A DNA stretch of 64,000 nt from Axinella damicornis (Eukaryota; Porifera; Demospongiae; Axinellida; Axinellidae), in the NCBI GenBank assembly GCA_963931865.1, contig OZ007516.1, positions 5,987,897 through 6,051,896 on the forward strand, in the 5' to 3' direction. Both the position numbers and the translations under genes were made by a program. Below, in pieces: positions 1 to 10,500 of the stretch. Each line of letters opens with the position of its first letter. Positions within the stretch are counted from its first letter, which is position 1. The notes under the pieces are model-generated. The model was not told where the DNA came from. It saw only the letters and a program-made list of their open reading frames with translations, and searched no databases.

Positions 1-131
1 CCTGTATCAAAAATGCATGATCGCATCAAGGGCGCTCGATGCGCCCTTGGTCGCATATATACTTACACACAATGCTAGACACACATGGTCCCTTACAAGA
101 ATTCCTGATTGCAGCTACAACGCACTTATAC

Positions 132-692
132 CTCTATCAAAGGTGGTAGTCGAATGGCTTGCAAACCGCACTGGTTGGTACCCATGAAGTTGCAGCTCAT
201 CGTTCACCAAGTTCCATGCCTCCACTTCCTTTGACTTAAGTATACAATTACATGTATGCACATCAACCATATATACACATATAATACATGTGGATGTGTC
301 CCCAGCATAGGCAAGAATTTCGTTGTGTATTCACAAACATACATATCACCCAACAAATCAACAAATGAGATGCTTCAAGATTGGTCACTTCTAAATAAAG
401 CTCACTATAAGACCAGCATCAGCCATGGTATCAGATCAGGTCTGTGAAATACAATTCATAGACCAGTAGGCAGTGTGATATAGCCTCGTTCCGAGGCCCG
501 CGCCATTTTTGGTGCACAGTCCTAACGTGAATGGCACATATTGGATAGTGCAGCAGTTTGAAGGGGTAACAAATATTCTCCCTGCCAAAAAATGCAGTGG
601 TCTGTATTCTGAGGTACACACTTCATCTCTTAATTAGATCATACCAATGGTAGAGATTGAAGCTTCTCGGTGCTCTTAGATACCTGCTTGGA
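132..692 (-). CDS. CEP70: CEP70 copy A, 5' exons only (gene continues past the left edge)
   Basis: Exon 132-234 (103 nt) reads 34 codons plus one base, containing EAWNLVNDELQLHGYQPV. This aligns with the conserved N-terminal segment of CEP70, a coiled-coil centrosomal protein that binds gamma-tubulin. It ends at a GTATAAG donor in phase 1, which fits the next CEP70 exon seen in the other copy at 22051-22174. A 9-nt candidate microexon at 684-692 (codes SKQ, CTTCTTGCAG acceptor, GTATCT donor) lies upstream in phase 0 and is also present in the other copy. The first coding exon would fall near or inside the N gap. The rest of the gene must lie left of base 1, so CEP70 is duplicated together with GDA. 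The family call rests on my by-eye alignment. The microexon is the weakest part. Confidence 0.6.
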
Positions 693-961
693 CTGCAAGA
701 AGCATGTACAGTATAATTATACAGAGAGTGGAAGGATGCACATATGGAACAAGTGTGTGGAGCCGATGGGTGTCAGTTGAGAGTGTGTGTGCATGAACGC
801 ATGTGGGTACACAATGTGTGCGTGTGTGGGGTAAAGGTGTGTGTATGTGTGCATGGAAGAAGGTGGTTAGTATAGGAGTAAACTCATGGTTTTGAGTGCG
901 ATTATAGGCATGAGCATGCATCATACATAGTTGTTGCATGAGCAGTAGAGAGTGTCAGTGC

Positions 962-1540
962 TAGCCTCGTTCCCAGGCCGTCTGCCAGTCACGTGCGCAT
1001 CGCATACGTGACCTTGGAACCCTTGTCAGATAAGCTGGCAGAAGGCCTGGTACCACTCCTACGTCATTTACAAGCAAAGTGGACACAGTTATGAAGCTAC
1101 TCGACTACAAGTATGCTTTCGAGTTTATAGTGATACCACGAAGACAGCAACTTGATGCCAACTCAGCGCTAACGGCAATACAGCATGCACTAACGTTTGA
1201 CTACTCAGGCGTAAGTCTTACCAAGGCTACTACAACCGTACAACAAGGAGTTCCATACCTGACGCCTCCAGTGGTCCACCACGGTAGCGTAAAAGCCAAC
1301 AATAACTCGCTAGGAAACCTGCCATTAGCCCGTGAACTTCTGGCACGGAGCCATTTTACATGAAACCGTGTCCACCTACGTCATAACTGTGTCCATCATA
1401 ACCGTGTCCATATTGCAGTGCTTAAGCGCTTGTAAATGACATAGAAGTGGTACCAGGCCTTCTGCCAGCTATCTGACAAGGGTTCAAAGGTCACGTATGC
1501 GATGCGCACGCGACTGGCAGACGGCCTGGGAACGAGGCTA
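962..1540. mobile_element. Long-TIR element, TAGCCTCG family, 9-bp TSD
   Basis: 579-bp element bounded by TAGCCTCGTTCCCAGGCC and its inverse, with terminal inverted repeats of about 115 bp. It is flanked by the direct repeat TGTCAGTGC at 953-961 and 1541-1549. The matching site in copy B (near 24780) has one TGTCAGTGC and no element. The interior repeats GTGTCCA motifs and has no transposase frame, so it is non-autonomous. The 9-bp target duplication suggests a Mutator-like or Rehavkus-like mobiliser (inference). Confidence 0.88.
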
Positions 1541-1592
1541 TGTCAGTGCAAGTATACTTCCCTAAGCAAATGCACAGCTATGAAAGCCCAAG

Positions 1593-2143
1593 CAGTGGCG
1601 TAGCCAAGGGCGGGCCTGGGCGGGCACGTGCCCGGCCAATCCTATATTGTTCTTCGCACGCGCAGTGGGAAGCCACACAGTGAACACAGACAGCGTAAGC
1701 CTATCTTACGTATTCATAGTTCTGATTACGTTGTCACAGCATAGTAAGTCAATATTCATGAATCTAAAACCCATAATCAGTTTTGTAGAGCAAAATCAGC
1801 GCTATCATGTCAATAAGGCTTCTCAGTTAACTCGCGCATCTCAGGATCGGAAGTGGATCAGAGCCCGAGCTACATCATAGGCACTGACTGACCTGTCGAT
1901 AGATGGGCCTTCACCAGAACGTCTCTCTGCAGCATCGATCCTCATACATCTGGAACGCGCAGTGCAAAGCACGAAGGTGCCACGAGAGCCCATCCTGATA
2001 ACTGAAAAATGAAGGCGAAAAAAATTTTCCGCGCTTCGCGCGGACTGATCAGCGCTACGCACCTCTATGCACTGCCTTCGGCAGCGTGCATATCAGTCCC
2101 TATATATAGTGCCCGCCCAATTACATTCCTGGCTACGCCACTG
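1593..2143. mobile_element. hAT-like non-autonomous element, 8-bp TSD
   Basis: Ends are CAGTGGCGTAGCCAAGG and CCTGGCTACGCCACTG, a terminal sequence typical of animal hAT elements. The 8-bp direct repeat AGCCCAAG flanks it (1585-1592 and 2144-2151). Copy B has the uninterrupted empty site near 24805. No transposase is encoded. Short open frames inside are not gene-like. Confidence 0.87.
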
Positions 2144-2276
2144 AGCCCAAGTACGAGTAAAGACCAAAGCAAACTTGCTGGACAGACAGCTTGGTGGATG
2201 CAACTTTAGGGGGAACTTGAGAAGCGACACTCGATGGGCATGTAGATCTGTAGATATGGGGCCGTGAATGTCACAT

Positions 2277-2448
2277 TAGCCTCTTTCCTAGCAGCCTTCG
2301 CAAATATCGATCGCGGACGTGCGCGGAGGTAATAGTTACGTAAGTGAATGTCATCACTAATACTTCCGCGCACGTCCGCGATCCGTGTTTGCAGAACTGA
2401 GGCCGCCAGGAGAAAACAGGAGGTGGTGAAGCTGCTAGAACGAGGCTA
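2277..2448. mobile_element. Foldback element of the TAGCCTC family
   Basis: 172 bp starting TAGCCTC and ending GAACGAGGCTA, with a nested inner inverted repeat around the 14-base word CGCGGACGTGCGCG (its inverse is at about 2365-2385). It is absent at the equivalent point of copy B (about 24955), where a different small inverted repeat sits. Confidence 0.6.
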
Positions 2449-2508
2449 ATGCAGAACGATGAACCGCCAAAGACGGCATAACTAGGACTTAGACAATATT
2501 GTTATGAA

Positions 2509-2708
2509 NNNNNNNNNNNNNNNNNNNNNNNNNNNNNNNNNNNNNNNNNNNNNNNNNNNNNNNNNNNNNNNNNNNNNNNNNNNNNNNNNNNNNNNNNNNN
2601 NNNNNNNNNNNNNNNNNNNNNNNNNNNNNNNNNNNNNNNNNNNNNNNNNNNNNNNNNNNNNNNNNNNNNNNNNNNNNNNNNNNNNNNNNNNNNNNNNNNN
2701 NNNNNNNN
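2509..2708. other. Assembly gap, 200 N
   Basis: Exactly 200 N, probably a scaffold-gap placeholder rather than a measured length. Copy B has about 0.85 kb between the matching flanks (about 24985-25862). The missing sequence probably includes the CEP70-A first exon region. Confidence 0.98.
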
Positions 2709-2812
2709 GTACGCGCACGCAGCGTTTCATATCCGGGGTGGGTGGGGGCGAGCGAAAAAGTACAACTTCCTGTGCGCGCCAATAATGTAATAAGGTCAAA
2801 GGTCAGGTGCCT
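2709..2812. promoter_or_regulatory. CpG-rich promoter-like patch with DR1 element (copy A)
   Basis: GC-rich block containing AGGTCA-A-AGGTCA (2793-2805), a perfect direct repeat with 1-bp spacing, the classic RXR/HNF4-type nuclear receptor site. Copy B keeps it at 25962-25974. It lies upstream, on the minus strand, of the CEP70 exons. That it is the CEP70 promoter is inference. Confidence 0.4.
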
Positions 2813-2888
2813 CCCTAATAATGTAGCCCCGAAGTCGAATCGTTTCTACATGCATAGCGCATGTGACTGCTAGCTACTCCATCAAAAC

Positions 2889-3350
2889 CAAGGGCGGCGG
2901 AAGCACGGGGGCTACGGGGGCTGTAGCCCCCTTCAAGTGCTCGAGAAGGGGGGCTTAGCCCCCCTTCCCAACAAAACGTACACTGCCGATATAAAGGCAG
3001 TTCTCTAATCTATCAACCTTTCAAGACTTACCTCTAGCAGCAGTTTATTGTGTACAGTCAGTCAGTCAGTCAGTCAAAGTTTAATGTCCCCTGCAGAAGC
3101 AGTCGGCCCAAAGTTGGACCTACAAATAGCATGCAGTGTTGACAACGTTTTGCCGACAATTTCGCCAGAGAAGTGTTAAAGTAGTAATTCTTAGGTGCAC
3201 CGGTGGCTTCCTGACACGGAAAGCCGCGCATGGAAATTTTTTTCCGCGCTTCGCACGGAATACTGATCCGCTACTTCGCAGCCTCTGCAAAGGCGCTTCG
3301 CGCCTCCGTACTTCAGCCCCCCTTGACTGGACAATCTTCCGCCGCCACTG
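2889..3350. mobile_element. hAT-like non-autonomous element, 8-bp TSD
   Basis: Begins CAAGGGCGGCGGAAG and ends CTTCCGCCGCCACTG. Flanked by ATCAAAAC at 2881-2888 and 3351-3358. Copy B has the empty site near 27590. Inside are short palindromes rich in AGCCCCC and a CGCGCTTCGC-type palindrome also seen in the 1593-2143 element. Confidence 0.82.
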
Positions 3351-3784
3351 ATCAAAACAGAAATGCTTCATTGTAGCTAGATCACTTGAATACAATGAGC
3401 AGAACTAGCTAGCTACAAGAAATGAATGGCTAATGTCATACACTGCATCCTACGGTTGAATACGGTTGAATGTTAGGTATCACTACAGAGTTTGATCACT
3501 GCTACCTATAGCTACAGTCAAATACTAAGCAGCAACTGCCACATCCATCAGTCAGCCATGTCTCTGCCTACAGGTAACATAAATATTATGGTTGTGGATT
3601 AACTACTGCACCAGCACTACAAACCAACAGCACATAATTCAAGTATAGCGGCTACATATTCCCTTTCATTTTGCATGTGCAACGTACTCACAAATCGAAG
3701 CTACCTTTGTTGTGGGAACCTATGTCTGCATGTCTAATGATCCATAGCGAATTGGCTGTGTGCTGGTAAAGCTATAGGGTCCTA

Positions 3785-4078
3785 TCTAGTTTTGAGTTCG
3801 GGGGAGAAGACTCTTGAGAATCATGGTGGGCGGGGAAGTGCAGCCGTAGAGAGCAATTTGTAGGGAGGTCTGGGGGCATGCCCCCCAGAAAATGTTTAGG
3901 AATTTTACCCTTGGTTCTGATTGAGGCGCTCTGAGACAATTTTGAGGTCATAGTATGGAAATGCTATGCAGTGTAGCTAACATGAGACGGTTCAAAGCAC
4001 ACAGGTGTACGTGCTGCAGTTCCTGACATTACTTTTACTGAATTAAATGATTTGATTGTCGGAAAATATATATATTTT

Positions 4079-4114
<36 letters not shown>

Positions 4115-4130
4115 AGCTGGAGTATTTGGG
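3785..4130 (+). repeat. Dispersed repeat with a 33-bp poly(G) tract
   Basis: Sequence from the GGGGGCATGCCCCCCAG palindrome to a run of 33 G at 4081-4113. The same repeat occurs inverted at about 56090-56610, sharing the GTTCCTGACATTACTTTTAC region and the adjoining poly-G. It is missing from the matching part of copy B, so it is a late insertion or a loss there. No coding potential. Confidence 0.7.
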
Positions 4131-4484
4131 GGGAATTGTCCCCCTCGCCCCGCAGCATTGTGAGCATTGTGGTATCTCATGATATGTGTCAAGTATATGG
4201 TTCACATAAGCCAGGTCATACAATATGTTCCCTACCTGGCCAAAAGTAGGGCAAAGGTAGGTTGCGGGAAGGAATATCCTCAGTCGTGACTACACTGCTT
4301 ACTGCAAGGTTAATATATAGTGAAAAATTCAGTCAAAAAAGACTTCAAACTGGTTAGAGAACAGTAGCATGCAAGTAGGAGTTAGGAAACTTGTAAATGA
4401 AGTACCCTGTTGGAACAATTAACCTATGATGAAGGGATACCAGCATTGCTGATGAGGCATTCCCTGTCGCAAATCATATCTAAA

Positions 4485-4542
4485 TATCTATCTATCTATC
4501 TATCTACCTACCTATCTATCTACCTATCTATCTATCTATCTA
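4485..4542. repeat. TCTA microsatellite abutting the GDA-A stop codon
   Basis: TCTA/CCTA tetranucleotide array. On the minus strand its first TAGA unit supplies the TAG stop of GDA-A (4540-4542), so the 3' UTR starts inside the array. Copy B has a much longer version. Confidence 0.9.
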
Positions 4543-7500
4543 TAAAGTACTAACTTCATGCAACTCACCTAATTTCATACGTGAATTTCTACGCCGTCGA
4601 CATCTCAATTTGCCAGCAACCCAGACTTTTTGAATGTTCTGCTCATCACCTGAAGGGATCATACATCCACAACATCGCAATGGCACAACACAATCATGTA
4701 GCAATACTAATTCCTCATGCAAGACTACTGTGTAGACTGAAGTCATTGCTGTTTTCCAATGCAGTATTATCTCCTATCATTTGCTTAAGATATCAGTGCA
4801 ACGGTATAGAAGTCCATCACTGAATGCATAGAAGATGTATTGTATAATTATGTATGTTCTTGTGGCAGTAAATGAATTTGCATACCCATCCAGAGGAATT
4901 TGGTAATGGAATCCTGCATGAAGAATAAAATACAAGTACAGATGAACTGGGTAGCTACCTAAAAGAACACTATTTCACTAACAAGACCAACTGCACACGT
5001 TGATACACATCCTAAATTACAATTGTCGAAAGGAAAATGCTCATGCAAGTGAGTACCAGTTACGATGCATGTACACACTGAGTGTGAACACGCTATTGTT
5101 GGTGTGCAACAACTTACATTGATGGTGTCACTATCAGATGTGTAAAAGACTGGATCCAACTCAGTTGGGGCTTTGGTGTCAATCAACAGCGCATCAAACG
5201 CCTTGCCAACCTGAAAAGTCAAAGGCAAAGTCAAAAATGCTTCAACAAAGGAGATTTACAGCAGTGTCAGACTTTGATAGATGGCTTACTTTAGACAGAA
5301 ATTACCAACATCATGATTTGCATTGTACCTCAAAATTTCCGACTCTGTCACCAAGTCCGATTGCTAAAACAGAGAATCATATTTGAGATAATCCAGCTAA
5401 AGGTACTTTTCATGATGTTCTGGTCCACACATTCTATTCAGCTTGTATTGTGCCACTTACAATAATCATGCATGCATAATCAATCAATATTTGCGTAAGA
5501 ACCATTGAACTTAGGAGCTCATAAATTCAATGTTTGTGGTGTATGGGTGGTTTATGCTCAGAGGGTCATGTCAAATTTCTCTGCTGGACAGCAATGTGGT
5601 TATATGCAGTTCTTTATTGACCTGAAATTGTTCTCATAAAATCGCAAACCAATAATTGAAAGGGGCGGGAGCTTTTCTTTAGCTATCGTTCATTTTGAAT
5701 TCTTACCTCGTGCACCTCCCAATGTGGCCAGGTAGAACACCTCTTCGAGTTTCAGTGGAGTATAGCCGGCAGGTAGGGTCCCACTCAAGTTAAAGCTCAG
5801 TGCCCGGGACACATGGTGAGCAACCCTCATTGCACGGAGCATGAAGGGCGAAACTCCTGCCGCAATATCTGGAGTGTAAACAATGTGCATGGCACTGTAT
5901 AAGATGAACGGACAACATCGTGGGGCAAGCCTGATGAACAATAATGTCCAAGCTGTCTGTCTTAGTGAAGATTCTAGTATACATGCACATTAACTCTTCT
6001 CAGATCTGTCTCCATAAACACCACAGATGAGCAGGGCTAGCAGATTTTAAAATATTCATACGTGTTTGGGAGGCGTGAATACTTCAGAGTCATGCATTAG
6101 TGCCTGGTACTGTGCTCACCTAGCTACTCCATGGCATACCTGACCCAAGGGCAACCTTAATTCCCAAGTTCATCATCCTCCTCACATCCAGAAATTTGCC
6201 AAAGTTTAAGCTGTAAAAAATAAGTTCCAAGGTAAAGGAAATATGCAGACATGGGGATCACAATCAGTAAGGTAAAGTGATACTCGACTCAAAGTCAAGG
6301 GATTGTGTTCTATGTAGTTGCGACTCACATTGTACGTGGGGATTACACTGATTCAGAAGTGCAAATATCATATGCATAACCTAGGGATGGATGTGTCATA
6401 CAGCTAGGGATGGATGTGTCATACAGCTAGGGATGGATGTGTCATACAGTTAGGGATGGATGTGTCATACAGCTAGGGATGGATGTGTACAGCTAGGGAT
6501 GGATGTGTCATACAGCTAGGGATGGATGTGTCATACAGCTAGGGATGGATGTGTCATACAGCTAGGGATGGATGTGTCATACAGCTAGGGATGGATGTGT
6601 CATACAGCTAGGGATGGATGTGTCATACAGCTAGGGATGGATGTGTCATACAGCTAGGGATGGATGTGTCATACAGCTAGGGATGGATGTGTCATACAGC
6701 TAGGGATGGATGTGTCATACAGCTAGGGATGGATGTGTCATACAGCTATATAGGGATGGATGTGTCATACAGCTAGGGATGGATGTGTCATACAGCTAGG
6801 GATGGATGTGTCATACAGCTAGGGATGGATGTGTCATACAGCTAGGGATGGATGTGTCATACAGCTAGGGATGGATGTGTCATACAGCTAGGGATGGATG
6901 TGTCATACAGCTAGGGATGGATGTGTCATACAGCTAGGGATGGATGTGTCATACAGCTAGGGATGGATGTGTCATACAGCTAGGGATGGATGTGTCATAC
7001 AGCTAGGGATCTGAAACAACATAAAACTCACTGCTGATCTGGACTTTGTTTTCTGGGCACACAAAATAGTGAGATTTGTCCTCACCACGTTCACGTTTTA
7101 ATACAAATTGTGGGGGAGTTGGAAACACTTGCAGTACGTTTGCTTTATGTCTAGGCTCTTGAGGACATACATTAAGGATTTGCTGAGTGGCAAGATTGCA
7201 CTCTTGTTACCCAATGACATTAATGCATCATATACAAACATACTTCAGGAGGGTAGCTGGACAGTGTGTAATGGCTAGGCCATTCTGTGCATACATCTGT
7301 ATTTCACTCTCACGAAGGTTGACACTGTGAATCATTAGAGTCTGTAAAAAAGAATGAGTAGGTGAATAGGTTCCTTAGAAAATACACATACATGCTCATA
7401 ATCTCGTTCCCAGACTCTTCTGAGAGGGTCTGGGCATGAGACTAACATGCTCAGTATACGTACAAGGCCTTACAGATAGCTTACCGGTATGGGTGATATT

Positions 7501-10500
7501 GTTTATGAATTTGGCTGAGTTTGAAAGTGGAAAATTGCATGGGGCCAAAATAGTGCTTTCCAAAGTTCATTCTGAGCATGGTCTTATAGTCCCCTACTCA
7601 AAGTTTGTGGCCACCTTGGGAGTTGTCTTTCCGCTCAGAGTATAATGACTTAACAGAATTTCTGTCCTTGCAAGAAGCGCCTTGGAGGATTCTATTTTAA
7701 TGAAAATGATGTCACAGTTTGTTTTCTTGCTACACAGAGGGCTAGCAATAGTGTTGTGCCAAGAATCAGCACTTTGCCATTCAGTGCTGTGGAAAGATTA
7801 GATTATAATTATATATATATATGAAGTGTTGCGATGTATTAAACTGTGAATTTCCCTGGAGTGTCACATAACATACCCTGTTGGGAGGAAGAAGTCCTAC
7901 AGACAGCCACTCGGCTAACTTTCCCTCAAATGCAGGTCGAGCATCAGCAAAATGAGCCTGCCATGGGAATGAGCAAAATGCCTCAAACAGATCTACAACA
8001 GATTATGACCTACAACAGACTATGCTCAGTGCTCCACCATGCATGTGTACATGCACTAGGAAGCCTTGTCGGATATTTCATCCTGCTTTTAAAATTGCGA
8101 ATATTAATGTAGTTTAAGATTCTTTATGGGTGCCAAGCTACGCATACCCAAACATCATCATGCAATTCCCTATACGCATGCATCTTGGGTAATTTCCCAA
8201 AACACACTCACGACTTCAATGCATAGTAGTTACATACAGTGTCATACATACCATGACACGTAAGTCACTGTTAGCTTCAAGAATCTTTGCAAGTCCTTTC
8301 TCCAATTCTTCACTAATAGCAAAATCACCATAGAGTCCAATAGCTGGTTGTATCAGGGGATTCTATAAAATGAGACAAACATGTCATCAGTGTGCATGTG
8401 CAAGCATACAATCTGTACGTGATGTTCATGGTTTGCAAGCCTAATATGTTGTTCCTGCCCTTGAACTCTTTGTTGCGAGACACCCAGGTGTGTGTGCTAT
8501 CCATGACTAGTGGACTATCTATGATTCCCAGCACTAATAAGTCACCCAATTCATAGTCTCATTCCCAGACCATCAATACGGGTGGTCTGGGCACGAGACT
8601 ACCTGAATCACTAATAGCCCAGTTGGTGGAAGTATAGTGCTCCCAGCTACATGTGTGGAGCTTCATTAGTACACAACACTAGCCTCGTTCCCAGTCCCAC
8701 ACCCAGCTTTTCATCGCTTACAGTACGGTAAAGCATGGAGGGCCTGGCCTGGTACATTTCCTCACGTGAGTGACTTCAAGGGTAGAAAGACAGTAGAAAG
8801 ACCTAAAATGAACGTGGGTGTACTGGGGCACAGAACAGCAAGAAGAGCGAAGGTACCAGGTAACATACCACACGTATCTAGCTAGCGGGGGGCGACTGTC
8901 ATACTCACCGAGCGTTGAATGTGTAGATGGTTGAATAACACGAAAAATGTAGCGTCTTCGTTCTGAAAATTTTGCCATTTGTCGATTACGTCATGCTCAC
9001 ATGAGGAAATGTACCAGGCCCTCCCCGCTTCACCGTACTGCAAGCGACGAAAAGCTCGGTGTGGGACTGGGAACGAAGTTAACACAACACTACACATTAC
9101 ACAGTGAATTTCAAATTTGCTTACATCAAGTGCCTTGATCCCGTTAATGAAGCTGTGTGAATGAGAACATGAGTGAAGCCATTGCCATACCTGATAAGGT
9201 ACTGCCATTGCCACACCTGATAAGGCACTGCTGTTGCAAATTTAGATCTTGGTTGCTCAGAGCTTTACATGTATAGCTAACTGTACTTGTTATCTTACAA
9301 GCCTGTGTCTTCAATAGCCTCTTTAGTTGTTTCCATCTTGACTGCGGGTGGAACTGGACCAGCATCAATTAGGCCCTTGGCTATAACTGCCCTTAGTCCC
9401 TTTCGATCTGAGAAGAAGATAGTTGGTAGCATGACATGGCAAACACGAGCATCATGCATCGTCAATGCAACAGGGATTTAAACAACGTCAAGCCTCATTC
9501 CCAGGTCTACCCTGTTTTTTTCTGTTCTTCGGTTTGCGTTGATGGATGCGGAAGAGCGGTGTGGCGCTCTTCTGCATCCATCTATTATTGTCAACGCAAA
9601 TCAAAGAACAGAAAGACGGGGTAGGCCTGGGAATGAGGCTAAATCTGAATGACTGAGCTGTGACTAGTGGCAAACTTGAAGACCTCAACAAATGTGCTGA
9701 TTGTAATCTGTTTGAGTATGTCAGTGAGTAATCTGATGATGGTGTTGGTAGCTATTCACTGTCAGCGAGAGCATGGATGGTGAGAGTAGCTTCTGTCAAT
9801 ACAACATAATGTACATCAGATGTATTATGCCAATCCTTGGGGAATAAACCACCTCCACAACACACCTGTTACATACCCGGTACACTGACTAGGGTCTAGT
9901 CATTTGTTTACATAAAGTTAATTTTTAGATTTATGAGTGCAATACCCAACACCACAGTTGTATTATACCGTACTTACCAATCACTCGAGCGAGTTCAAAG
10001 TTGGCATTGATACTCACAGTACTCATGTAGCCAGCTGTGGTGGTACCAAGCCTCAGCTGTTCCCTCTTGTGGGAGCAAATACAATAATCAATGAATGGTA
10101 CGTATAACTTTGTGAACACATGAGAAAATTAGTTTGTAGACCACATCAGGCTAGACCTGCATGGGGTCAATTACTGAATGTCCAGAAATGATTGGTTCAA
10201 CAAACAGTATACTGCAACTAATGCAATTGTGCGAACTCTTTTCTCCGGAGGTCTCTCTTAGCTAATAGATGCACTAAACCTACCATATTTCCCGTTCTTT
10301 CTGCTTTTCAGCCCCCAAACTCCACACACATGACCATGCAGCAATCCTCTACACATTCGTGACTCTAACCACACCCACCCATCAAGGGGCATCCAATAGT
10401 CACGGCTCTCTGCCGACCATCGCTCGTCTAGACCGAGAAAAACGCTTCACTGCCAGAAATGGAGGCCCTACTAGGCGAGAGGACTGTTTTCTCGGCCCAT

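Noticed and set aside
2482..2799. Frames running through the N block
   Set aside because: Translations of N; no evidence of coding.
6383..7012. CRISPR-like regular repeat array
   Set aside because: Units are contiguous 23-bp tandem copies with no unique spacers, in an animal intron; it is a minisatellite.
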